Shown here in pieces: positions 1 through 11,582 of a DNA stretch of 64,000 nt. The stretch is from assembly GCA_000231825.2 (NCBI GenBank), contig JH720351.1, positions 62,001-126,000 on the forward strand. Direction: 5' to 3'. The translations under genes and the position numbers were made by a program. Source of the stretch: Tetrahymena elliotti 4EA. Taxonomy: Eukaryota; Ciliophora; Oligohymenophorea; Hymenostomatida; Tetrahymenidae. Each line of letters opens with the position of its first letter. Positions within the stretch are counted from its first letter, which is position 1. The notes below the pieces were generated by a model. It was given only the letters and a program-made list of their open reading frames with translations, did no database searches and was not told where the DNA came from.

Positions 1-1558
1 TAATTAAACATAGTTGATTTATTAATATAAATTAATATTAGTTTAATCATGAAAATTCAATAATTTTAGTAATATTATAATTAAATTATTTCTATTTCGA
101 TGAGGATTTAAGCTCTGAAAGCAATTTAAATATAGTTTATAGCTAAAATCATTTTTTGATATTTCAGAAGCATTTCATAGATAAAAGGAGAAATGCATTA
201 AACTAATCTAAAAAATACTAGGTCTTTTAAATTAAAAACATTTAGTTTTTAGTTATTAAATTTTTAGCTTATCAATTATAATTGTTTGAAGTAATTTCTG
301 AAAGTTAAGTAAACTATCTACATCCATCCTTTTTAAATAACAAAGCATATTCAAGCATACTGTTCACATAAAAATAATACAAATTTTAAGAATATATTTT
401 TAACTAAAATCAAATTTCTAAACAAAACCAAATAATTTGCATTTAAAAATAACCAAGAGTCTATAAAAATGCTTGAAAATGAAGAGATTTGAATTTAAAT
501 AATAATTATCTAACAAGCGAGTAAGATCAGATAGATATATTAATTATATTTTTACTTTAAAACTTATAAATTCAATTAAAATACTTCCCTCAATCAAGTC
601 TTAAAATAATTCAAATTTTAACTCAAAACCCCAATCTTTATCAAACAAATTTGAGAAAAGCAGAAATATAGTATGAATCAATATTTGAAAAGAAATAAAA
701 CTTTCCTTCTCAAATTTTATAAAATTAAGTATTGCCTTAATAAAATTGTAATCTCATTTCTTAAATTTTGTATAAAAGAAAAATGTATATTAAAATTAAC
801 AATGTCACCTACAGCTAGTTTAATTTACAATTTGAGATTATTTTATTACAGCTTTTAGTATTATTAAATGAAAGCTAGTTCTTTTCAAACAAACTAATAG
901 AATATTTAACTAAAATAAATACTTCACTCCTCTAAAAAAAGTTAAGCACCCATTTTATTTATTTAAAAATTCTTCCAGTAAAATTGCTTAATCTCTTAAA
1001 TAAATAAATATTTATCAAATAATTTTTTTAAATATTTACTTTTAGTAATGATATTTGCCCAGTTTAAATTGATAATTTTAATAAAATATTTCTTTCTTTA
1101 TAAATAATTTTATTAAAATTAATAGCAATACTTCAAATAATTAATGTCCATTTTAAATTCATTGCTAAAAAATTTTTTGTAACTAAAAATTTGAAATGAA
1201 TACATTCAACTAATTTGCTAAAGAGTGTATCATAAACTTAGACAATATTCATTTTTCATTAAATTTTTAATTAAAATATTATGGTTAGCCTAAAAATAAA
1301 CAAATATTAAATTATCTCTTTATTTTAAATGATTGATAATCTTTGTTTTATTATCTAAATTTAAAATATGAGATCCCAATGTGTCAATATATTGAAAGCA
1401 AATAATAATCTAAAAAGTTCATTCTTCAATTTTCTTTAACTTAGATAAATATACTATTTCATTATATAATTTTTTATTCTTATACACAATTTTTTAATAA
1501 AAAGTTGTTTCATATTTTGGATTATCAGATATTGAAGATTTATTTTTTTAATTTATAG
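1..1558. other. AT-rich non-coding stretch
   Basis: No convincing coding region was found on either strand. Short open frames occur, as expected when only TGA stops translation, but their products are runs of Ile, Lys, Asn and Phe. The right end probably holds the unrecognised first exon and first intron of the SPRY-like gene that follows: a pyrimidine-rich tract ending in TTATAG lies at about 1540-1558. Confidence 0.5.
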
Positions 1559-2816
1559 AAAGAATATTGGATAGAAAGCAATAGGCTTTTTTGAACCATA
1601 ATTAGATTTACAGTCTGAAAAACCTATTTCAATTAGCTTTAGATTCAACTAGTTCTCTAAAATTAGTGGTATTGGATTAAGTTTTGAAAGCTTAACTGAG
1701 AGTATCAGCTATAACATTGGTACTGTTAACAAAAGAAGAAATTAATGGATTTAAGAGAACATGCTTAACCCTGAAAATGAGTAATCTAATTAAGTAAAAA
1801 CGAATAGTTTGAACTTAAGGCATGGAGGTGTCTACATAATAAATGAATAGGGCTAAAATAAAAGTACTTTTATCTGTAATGATCGCTTTGAGTTAGTTCC
1901 AATAACTTGGAAGGAAAAGGATCACATAATCATGACATTCAACCCTCTAAAAAAAAATTTAAATATTTAGGTTGTAAATCATTAGAATTTAGAATGCAAA
2001 TCTTATGATTTGAATGTTGATATGAAATCTATGCTTTTGCCAGAAGAAAAGTAAAAAAAATAATCTGTTCATTTCTCATTTATCTTGGACTAGTTGGGAG
2101 ATGTCTTGGAGTTACTTGGAGATCCTGATGCTAATCATGTTAAATAAAAAGCTCCTCCATAAGTAAAACCAATAAATTATTATGATTTATCTCAGAAGTA
2201 TTATTTGGATTAGGGTTGCTGCTCTACTAGAATAAAATTTGAAAATAAATCAATGGATTGTGTTCTTCTTTATTCAGATAGCTACTATTTAATGAATAAC
2301 TGCTATGAAGAAGAAAAGAATTGCTATATGTTTGCTTATTTTAAGCCTTGTATTCCATTTCCAAATGAGAAGATATATATAAAAAGAGTTGCCTTTTTTA
2401 TTGAAAATCTTGGTGTAGGAGAAATTTTCTTAGGAATAACTCGTGAAGCTTATGCTATTCATAATGCTGACATAGATAGTTCAAGACCAGAAGAAGATTG
2501 GCTTGGACGTAGAGTGTTATTCAGAAGCTCTGGTAAAGAATTAGCACCTGTTTAAAGCACTAGTTAGAAAATTTGTAGCTCTTTTTCAAGTGGTTAACTA
2601 GTAATTATAGAATATAATCCCTTTTCTGATTAGTTGACTATGATTAATCAATTTAATGTAAGGAGTGTGATTAATAATCTCTATGCAGATTTTACTGAAA
2701 AAGAGTTTTAAGACAAACAAAACAGATATTGTTTCTGTATTGGTGGAGCTAGTAATTTCAGAGTATGTCTCTATAATGACTATTTCGATGACATTGAAGA
2801 AAGCTTAAAATAATGA
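1559..2816 (+). CDS. SPRY-like domain protein, 5' exon not found
   Basis: One exon reads about 420 codons to TGA at 2814-2816 with TAA/TAG as Gln. The frame is closed upstream by TGA at 1533, and an intron acceptor (ATTTATAG) ends at 1558, so a first exon with the start codon must lie to the left and was not identified. The protein seems to contain two related halves. Each has an aromatic beta-strand pattern followed by a Gly-rich turn and a strand like LVIIEYNP or HIIMTFNP, and the C-terminal half ends in a YCFCIGGAS-type segment. This resembles SPRY/B30.2 folds, which bind protein partners. No catalytic motif was seen. That the exon is coding is clear from amino-acid composition; the SPRY assignment is tentative. 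Confidence 0.6.
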
Positions 2817-4194
2817 AATTAATCTATTAACTAACAAAAAAAAAATTTTCATAATAAAACCAAAAAAGGTTAAAACTAATTGTTGCACCAAAAAATAAAT
2901 AATCAAAAAAATAAAATTTTAGATATTCTTATTTAAAATAAAAGAAGAACTAAATTTACTTTCACTATAAATAATCAAAACTTATTCATATAATTAACAG
3001 CAATATTATCATTATATTATTTTATGAACTTTAGCATACCTATATTCTTTCTAAATCTGTATTTTTAAAAACTATTTTCAAAATAATTTTATTTGAAGAT
3101 TAAAAAAAAATAGAAGAAATCTATTGCTTTAATATTAATTTTCATCAACTCATTTAGCAATATATTGATTTTAACATATTCATATATTTGATTCTTTAAT
3201 TTATTTTATTTTATGAACTTTAATATGCCTGTATTTCTTAATTAGTATTATTATTTACCATTTTCAAAATATTTTAATTTGAAAATAGAAAAAAATAGAA
3301 GAAATTGATAACTTACAAAAATATTACTTTTATACAAATCATTTAATAAGATTTTGATTATATTTTAATTTCTAAAATAAATCTGTATTTTTCCTTTATT
3401 TTTAAAACTTTTGAATTTGCAAATAAATATTTCTATTTATGGAAAAAATAAAGAATCTCTGATTGAAATATTACTTTTATTCAAATATTTTCACAATATG
3501 TAATCTACTAATGATTGATATAATTCATTATATTATTATTATTATATTACTATTTTATGAGTTTTAATGTGACATTATTTTTTCTAAATCTGTATTTTTA
3601 TTAACCTATTTCTAAACATTTTCATTAATAAATTTAAATAAAAAATAGAAATCTATTACTTTTAAATAATGTCTCTTCTAATTATTTATTATTTGTTTTT
3701 AAATAAATAGTATTAATTTCATATTATTTAGTGAGCTTTAGTATTTCAATTATTGTATCTAAACCTAGATTTGTATGAACCATTTTGAAAACATTTTAAT
3801 TTACAGATAGAAATCTAAAATAGAAAGAATAAATATATTTGTTTAATATTGCTTTTATCCTAATTCATCAAAAATATCTTAAATTAGTAACGCATGATAT
3901 TTATTTTTGGGTCTAAACTAAAAAATAAAGTGTAATTTAAATTTTTTGATTTCTAAAAACCACAAAATATTTGGAAATATAAATTATATTTCAACTAACT
4001 GTAAATTGTTATTTTATTATTGCATATGTACTAAAAAGTAACTTAACCTATATGAATGTTCAACCTGTATTTTTAAAAGATTGTCATTTATTTACTATCT
4101 AAATCTTAGTAATAGTTTTTATTTATTAGTTTTGAATGCTTTTAAAAAATTTACTTCTCTACATTTTTTTTCCAAAATGTTATTTAATTTACAG
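2817..4194. other. Intergenic, mostly tandem-repeat derived
   Basis: No gene was seen. Most of the stretch is occupied by the degenerate tandem repeat described separately at about 2990-3870. The remainder is plain A+T-rich sequence. Confidence 0.5.
2990..3870. repeat. Degenerate tandem repeat, period about 150-205 bp
   Basis: The string TTTATGAACTTTA recurs at about 3021 and 3210, with decayed versions at 3553 (TTTATGAGTTTTA) and 3726 (TTTAGTGAGCTTTA). Each is followed by a CTAAATCTGTATTTTT-like element (about 3051, 3378, 3584, 3759) and by a TTTTCAAAAT...AATAGAA block. Roughly five copies can be followed by eye. The copies differ at many positions, so this is an old array, not a recent satellite. 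Confidence 0.6.
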
Positions 4195-4588
4195 ATAATC
4201 TGAGTTGGTATTTTTCAGCTGTAGGAATTCAATTAAAAAGATATTTAAAGGCGTATTGGAGGAAATTAATTATTTCTGTGAATATTTATTGAAGACTTGA
4301 TTTCGACGCAAAAATAATTCAATTTAGTAATATCCACAAAAAATTCAAATTAAAATAGATGTTTCTCAATTTGTTAATATGATAGAAACTCTAGTTATAG
4401 ATGAAGTTTTTCTTGAAAAAAATCTTTGAATCTGTAAGATATTTATATTGATTATTTCGGTTAGTACCAGATATACTACATTTAACTAAGAGCCTACAAA
4501 AATAGTAGGAGAGATCTTCACAGAATGCAAAATGCTGAAAGATTATTTAAAAATTTTGACAACAAATAAGCAATTAAAATAAATATGA
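4195..4588 (+). pseudogene. Possible decayed coding remnant
   Basis: One frame reads like protein for about 130 codons, with balanced composition and blocks such as GVLEEINYFCEYLLKT, FVNMIETLVIDEVFLEKNL and TKIVGEIFTECKMLKDYLKIL (the last begins just before its first K). It is interrupted by in-frame TGA at 4298 and 4427 and ends at TGA 4586. A possible acceptor (TTTACAG) ends at 4194. No GT...AG intron removes both stops. The family was not recognised. Because TGA is the only stop, long open stretches arise by chance here, so the coding origin rests on composition alone. Confidence 0.3.
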
Positions 4589-4813
4589 AATATGCATAAT
4601 TATAGATTCTAAAGTTGATAAATGAATATTATTTAAATCTTATCCTATTATGATTTGTTGTTTTGATGGTTAATTTTGTTAATTGCATTCTTTTTTAATT
4701 AACCACAAAAATAAGTAGTTTTTTACATATATTCCCATACAATTTAAGAATATTTTTCAATAATTAAGCTACTAATATACCCCTTCAATAGCTAAAATAA
4801 ATTAATTAATGAA

Positions 4814-7800
4814 TCATTTTTATTTAGTCTTTGATACTATGCCGTCATTAATTGCCTTTAAGTACTTTCTGAGATACTCACGATTAGCAGAATAATCCTA
4901 TTCTGTTTCGAACTAAGGATAGAGCTTCAAGTAAATCTATTTAAAATTGTCTGCACCCTTAGCAACTTCTTGAAGAATTTCTTTAGAGATATTCAATAAA
5001 GCTGTTTATCTTTCTAAAGCTCTCATGTGCCCATCATAGAGAATCTTAGAGAATTGCTAATGAGCAACTTAAAGTGGTAATGAACTATTTTTACCTCCTT
5101 AAACAGTTCCTACTTATTTGACTTAAGATGAGAAGTTTAAATAACGATCCTTTAATTCTTTTATAACAATTAAAGCAGCTTCAATACATCTCAATTCAAA
5201 ATTAATACTTCTAGGTTAAGTCAACATAATAAGATCACGATCTAACCCATTATAGTGCTACATTTTATTGATTCTCATATAATTTATTAATTCATCACAA
5301 AGCAAGCCATCTTTTAAACGGAATTCTTTAGAAAGAACATCAGTAGGCACAGTTTTTGACCCAATCTTCACTCCATTTTCCCATTCATCAAATGAAATGT
5401 AATCACTGTATAAAATCTCTTTTATGTTAGATTCATTAATTTCTTCACTCTTTTTGTGAAGGAAGAGACGGAAAGCTAGTGAGTCGTACTCATTAGGTAA
5501 GTAGGTAAACCCGTACCAACACATCAGATATCTGTTTGTCCTTCTTCCATAAAAGTTATATATTTATTCGCCCTTCACTAGTGGTTTATTTGAAGCAAAG
5601 ATAAAATATATTTGATTGTCCTAGCAATTGTACCAATCATATTTATCCTCATCCAAAAAATATAAATTCTTTAGATCTAATTATTCTTCTTCTTATGAAA
5701 CTTTATCCTCCTTAGCTTCTTACTCAATTTTTTTCTTTTATTTTTCGAGTAACTACTGTTAGTATTATTCATCAGCTTTTCTTCTATCTTATTTTGATTT
5801 TTCTTCATCTTCTAGTGTCATTTTAGGTTAATTCCTTAGCTTTTCTTCATATCTACGAACTCTCTCAAGAGCTTCTCTCATCGAACTGCTTTCTTTTAAC
5901 TTAAGAGTGCTCATTTCTCTTGCTTTCTTTTTTTCTTCTTCATCATCAGAATCTGTGTCATTATCTTCTTCATCAGATGTAGTGAAAAATTATGATGTCC
6001 AAATTTCTATTTTAAAAAATCAAAAACTGTCAAAAATTATTTTAAGGTAAAATCATTTTGACTTTAATATAAATTTATTCAGCTCTTTTTAAAAAGAAAT
6101 CAAAATGAATTTGTTCTTTATTACTAAATTAAAACGATTCATTAACTCTTACCAGTTATTAAATTAGACAGAAAAATGATCTACCATAAAATTTGAAAAT
6201 TATTCTGATCAAATCAAAAATACAGATTAGGTTTACTTAAAGTAAGATACTTTGGAATAAAGAAAAATTAAGTAAACATTAACTAATACAAGATCATTGA
6301 TCTATTTCAAATTAAAAATATTAGATGAAACTGCTGAATTTATTAATTGAATTAATCTATTTGATTATTTATTTAGTTTCTGATCTAACTTAAATGAGCT
6401 AAACTATTAATAAAAATAGAGATAGTCTAGATTATAAACAATTTATGCTTGGTATTTGACCAGGGATCAGACTATTTGAATATCATTCCATTTATAACCT
6501 AACCAATAATCTAGAAGATATTGTGTTGGCGAAAACTTATTGATTGAAAAAATTAAATGTAAAAGTCTCTTTAATTTTCGATTCACTCTTGGAGTACTTA
6601 ATTAAGGTAACTAACTTCTCCAGTGAAATCAACTAAAATCAAAATTAAAGATTAAATTTATTTGTTTATTTGTTTGTTTTTTTAATTATCTTGAATTTCA
6701 CTAGTCGATTTTTTTAGAACCGTAATACTATTCTTCTATCCTCAATTAGTTATAGATGAAAAACAATAAAAATAAATGAAAACTCAAAAATTACATTCGA
6801 AGTAATTTTTTCTCTATTTTTTCATACATTTTCTCATTTTGGTATGGAGAGAATTCAAAAATATCTCAGGTATTTTTTAATATTTTTCTGTTAACTGATT
6901 TGTTTAAATGTTCTATTTTAATTTGTAAATTTTTAAGAATAATACTTGTTTTTGAGGAAATTAGAATCATCAAAAAGGTTCTAAATTCATCCAAAAAAAA
7001 TTGAAAATCTCAGAAATTGTTTATTCTGAAAATGGCTTTTATTTTGAAAAATCCTTTCAAGAATTACCTGAATCTTAATTTTTTTGTAATTATTCTATGT
7101 TAATCTGTCTAACAATCGGAATCATTTATGAGCGAACTGAAGAATCGTTAAATAAGCCATCTTCTTTGTAGTGTCTTAAGAAACCAAGGACCTCATTTTT
7201 AAAAAAGGTTGGAGTAACTTTATTTGCAAGCAGAGGGTCTACTATACTTAAATCTAAAGTCCTTTTTTTAATATTATATTAAGGATGCTTATTAGCCTGG
7301 TTTAGTTCAAACTCTTTATGTACATAGAAATGTGTTGCATGGTATTTGCTATGATTTAAACAATCAGCGAATGGAATTATACAGGTTCCTTTTTCAGTAT
7401 ATCCAAAGCACCTAGACATAACGACATTATAAGCCCATAAAAAGAGTTCTTTAGTGGCTGAAGCTTTTGAGAAGAAATTAGTTTAGCTATGTAGTAGTTG
7501 TTTTAATTCACTCCATAATTCATCGACCTAAGATAGAAAAAGAATTTTATTAATCATATTTTGATTAAAGTGATAAAATCTGTGGTGTGTTTTTTAACAA
7601 AAATACAACTTTAAGTAAAGAGCTTTTAAATTGAAAAAATATAAATTTTAATTTGATTGAAATGAATGAGTGCTGCTTTAACACGTAGAAATGCTATGAT
7701 ACTTTGTGCTTTTAAAATATTTTTACTGCTATATGATCTCTATTCAAGTATTTATTTCTGAAAAAGGTTATTTATAAATTTATAAATAAGACTCAGATTT

Positions 7801-10800
7801 TATTGATTGATAAAGAGCCTTACAATCGTTTTTCTTCTTTAGTAGATCTACTCATATAATGATTAACTTATTACAGTTTTAAATGAATTAATGGCAAAGC
7901 TAAATTTTAAAAGTACTTACCCGATCGAAAAATTAATTAATTAATAATCAAAATACATTATTTTTAAATTTTCAAAGATCAACCGTTTATCAACTTATCA
8001 GTTTTTTTATTACTTTTTAAGTTATTTATGGCTTTAATTCATGTAGACATTTAAAAAATGGAAAATTCCAGCTAAATGAAATGAAAAAATAATTTCCTTA
8101 AAGAAATAACTTGGGGTAGCATTATCTTATAATTCATCTATATGAACTAATATTTTTCATGCTTATTTACTTTCTATTGAGAATAAGAAATCTATATCCT
8201 TCTTTGCATTAACTTTATTTAATTAATTATTTCAACATCAAAAAACTTTTTTCTACTTCATGAAGTTATTTTTTTAGCTGTGAATACTAATCCTGAAATA
8301 AACAGAATTTATAAAGAGAGGGTATTCTTTGACATAATGTTATAATATTTTTAGGGATATTGATTATATTTTAAATGCTCATGAGAATTATTTAACATTT
8401 GAAGAGTTTTTTCTCTTAAAATAGCAGTATTAAGAACTTTTGTGTAAAAAATTATGACTGTTAGGATATAAAAAAGTAGAATACTTTGATTAGAGAAAAT
8501 TTATCAGTAAATGATATATTTGAATTTGCTAGAAGTAATTTCTTGCGATTTAGATAAAAAATAATCTCTTTATATTTCTTGATGCTTTTCAAAAATATTT
8601 GGAATGCTTTTGCTCAGGTTTTAATCATAAAAGAATAATAGTCTTTAAAAAGCAAGATTAAAGCAGCTAAAGTGCATCATTTTTTCAAGATTTTAATCAC
8701 TAAAATGAAAATGGTTGAAATGAGTTGTGATAGCAACTTATTTATCTAAAAATTTACCATTTTCCATTTAAGCTTGAAGAAATTTAATTGCGAAAGTGTA
8801 AAAAAGATATATTTTTCTAAAATAGTAATCTGTTTGAAAATAAATTATTTTTTGGAGTGTCAGTAGCTAAGATTTGAACCAAAAGTTACTTTTATGTCGA
8901 TTTTGATACATTAAATTATTTTAATAAAATTATTTGCTTAATAGCTTTTAAAATCTTTCATTTATTGGTGAATTTTGACAATTCAGTAGTAGAAATCTTA
9001 AAATTTGGATTTAATTAATACGTTCTTGAAGCTACTATTACATTTAATTCTGAAATTAAGCATTCGTCATTAGAAAAATTTTAGCTTTCTATGAGTTTTT
9101 TAAAATGATTGAGCAGCAAAAATTTATAGTAAATAAAATTAGCAAGCATAAGTAAAAAAAAATGGCAAATACTTTGCAAAACTTTGAAAAGGATGAGCTT
9201 AATCCAATAAAAGTTTAAAGTCAATTTATGTTTTATGATTTAAGATCCATATTTTTATAGAAGCTTAAAGTAAAGACTTGATATTTTTTAAAATAGAAAA
9301 TTGTGCAGTAAAATAATCTTTAATTAAGAAAGAATAAATATTATTATTGAAAATAATACTTGTGTATAAGAGTTGGAAAGAAAAACTCTTTAACATTACA
9401 AATAAAAGATTCCCAGAGTTTTTTAATAAAAATAAATTCTCTTGAAGAAAACGTGCTTAAAATACATTGCTATGATGAATTTCACCTGACAAAGGAAAAA
9501 TAATTAGTTTAGCAGATGAATATAGACAAAATTTTAAATTTGTTATAGGAATTTTAATTTAGATATTCTTATACATCTTAATGAACAGATTATTAAGATT
9601 GTTAGTACGTGGTAGTGAGTAATAAAAATATTAAACTTCTATTTAATCTGTAACAATATTCTGATTTTAGTTAAGAGAAATGTGTTATATTTAAGTAATC
9701 TAATTCAATATTTCTTTTACTCTGCTAGCTAGAAGGATAAATAACAAAAAAATCTATAGAATGAAAATATAATAACTCTACATTGATTTATTTGATTATC
9801 TTTAAATATAAAAATTAATATTTCTATTTTGAATTGGTGTCTTACAGATTAAAATAGTCACTTCTGTTAACAATTTCATTTATTTCTTTAATTATTTAAT
9901 TTGTTTTCTTTTTTTATATTTTACCTATTCCCTGTATTCTTTGGCTTGCTTTTAGATGTAAGGATCGGGTATTCCGTTTATTTCTTCTGCAGTCCATGTC
10001 AATATAGTTTCAGTATTTTCTAGAATTTCAAAATACTCATGCCATAAACTCTTTTTTCCTTTGAGTCTCTCATACATAAAAAAGACAGTTAACATATTTA
10101 AGCCTGCTTCGTCATTCTCTTTTTCACTGAACAGATCATTGCTTTATTTAAATAGACTTTTTAATTCACTGAACTTCGCTCTGTCGTAAGAAATGATTAT
10201 CTTGTTTTTATTAAAAAGTAATGCTTTCATGAAAAACAAGGTTCACACATAGAATAAAAATTTTTGGATAGATATAGAAGCAATCTATCTATCTATCAAT
10301 TAATTATTGAAAATTTATAATTTCGAAATCTCTCATCTAATTTATATTTTTAGGTCTTAGGGCGATTGGGAATAGAAGTAAGGTGTCTAACTCTCTCTAA
10401 TAGAATAAGAGAGAACATAAAACAAACAAGCATTTAATAAGATTACTCTTATACTAATTATATTGACAACAAAAGTTTTGTTCTAAATAAAGTATGGAAG
10501 GGTAGTTATTTAAATATTTAGCATAAAATAAAACATTTGATAAACTTAATTTAATATACCTCCATTCGTTAATATACTATTTAATTTTCAAAAATTTACT
10601 ATTTCATCTAAAAAATTTATAATTACCGCCTTTATATATTTTATATTCAAACTAATAAAGCAGTCTGTCACATTTATTCAGCAGCTTTAAGCTAAACTGA
10701 ATTAAGTTCTCAAAATATTAAATAGTTTATCTTTACTTTATTTGGGATTGAAATGAATGCAGTTAAAGGAGCAATATCCTTAGTAGCCGCTGCTCCAATT

Positions 10801-10988
10801 AATCCTTATTAGCCAAAAGCTACAGGATACTCAACACCATCATAAACAACTCCATTAGCCTTAAGCCAGTTGTTAAAATTTACATATTTTTCTTATTTTT
10901 GAAGCTTTTCTGTCAACTCTTTGTTGATTATGTTGCATCCGCTTTGAAGTAAAGTATTTTATGAAATATTTATTGAAACGCCCTCCAT
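4814..10988 (-). CDS. SETD3/LSMT-type SET-domain methyltransferase with acidic insert
   Basis: Four exons, 10988-10737, 10200-9925, 7527-7068 and 6006-4814, join in matching phase to give 726 residues ending in TGA. The start ATG at 10988 was chosen as the first in-frame Met before the conserved region. SET landmarks appear in family order: a QQGLIGAAATKDI stretch (about 60-72) followed by IPNK; MYERLKGKKSLW in exon 2; WAYNVVMSRCFGY and DCLNHS (NHS at 234-236) in exon 3; GEQIYNFYGRRTN and WYGF near 474-495. This is the arrangement of the RuBisCO-LSMT/SETD3/SETD6 class, whose members methylate Lys or His of non-histone proteins from S-adenosylmethionine. A C-terminal helical region could be the substrate-binding domain. 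Unusually, about 245 residues separate NHS from the YG motif, where a few tens are normal. The extra part is acidic and coiled-coil-like. The substrate cannot be told. Confidence 0.85.
7528..9924 (-). other. 2.4-kb intron of the SET-domain gene
   Basis: It lies between GTAAAATAT (donor, right end on the plus strand) and TATCTTAG (acceptor). Both flanking exons are in phase 0, and the protein is continuous across the join when compared with the family. I see no convincing gene inside, only A+T-rich sequence. It is much longer than the 37-100 bp introns of most genes in this window. Confidence 0.6.
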
Positions 10989-11417
10989 TTCTATGTTGTT
11001 TTTTTGCTTTTTTGAGTAAAATTGCTTGGTTGCTATCTTGCTTTAGTTTTTGAAAATGTGTATTTGATCTAGTATTAAGAGAATGGGTAAGAATATAAGA
11101 TTGAGTATATGATTTATGAATTTATTTTGAAAGATAATTAATTTGCTCAAGCAAAACATAGAAGAAAAATCTAAAAAAATTAATTGATTTTGAATTAATG
11201 AATTTTAAGATGAAAGGAAGAAATCATCTAATTAAAGCTTTAAACAAGGAAATCTTACAAAAGTATCTTTTTGAATATGTTTTTTATGGAAATTAGAATG
11301 CTTATAACACTTTTTTTCTTAATTTAATTAATAAATAAGTGGTAATCTGTGCTAAATTAAAATATTAATAACAAAAATTTAAAAGATTAACAATTTTAAA
11401 TATTTCAGTAATCAATT
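10989..11417. other. Intergenic, upstream of the SET-domain gene
   Basis: A+T-rich. It presumably holds the promoter of the SET-domain gene on the minus strand and the 3' flank of the next minus-strand exon. No specific motif was recognised. Confidence 0.4.
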
Positions 11418-11582
11418 TCATATTAAAGAAAAGTCATATTATTTTCCTTTCTTATTCTGCTTGCTACTTTCAGACTACATATTTAAGCATTTGTTAATTT
11501 CCTTCACTCGCCATCCCACCCACTCAAATTCTTTTCCAAACAAATAATAGGTCGTTTCAAATTCAACCACTCTTTACTAAAT
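11418..11582 (-). CDS. Terminal exon of an unrecognised gene
   Basis: A 54-codon exon runs from an acceptor (ACTGTATGTAG, plus-strand CTA at 11583-11585) to TGA at 11418-11420. The product has non-random composition, including VVEFETTYYLFGKEF and EWVGWRVKEINKCL, then a Lys/Gln-rich tail. The DNA is clearly richer in G+C than its surroundings. Further coding-like but TGA-interrupted patches lie upstream on the same strand at about 11710-12135, and I could not join them into a gene with phase-matched introns. The family is unknown, and a decayed gene is possible. Confidence 0.4.

Noticed and set aside
673..858. Standard-code open frame of 61 codons
   Set aside because: Composition is that of A+T-rich noise; no splice or family support.
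8150..8340. Minus-strand GLVFTAKKI stretch resembling a SET N-terminal motif
   Set aside because: It ends at TGA at once, and the true N-terminal SET exon was found at 10737-10988; chance similarity.
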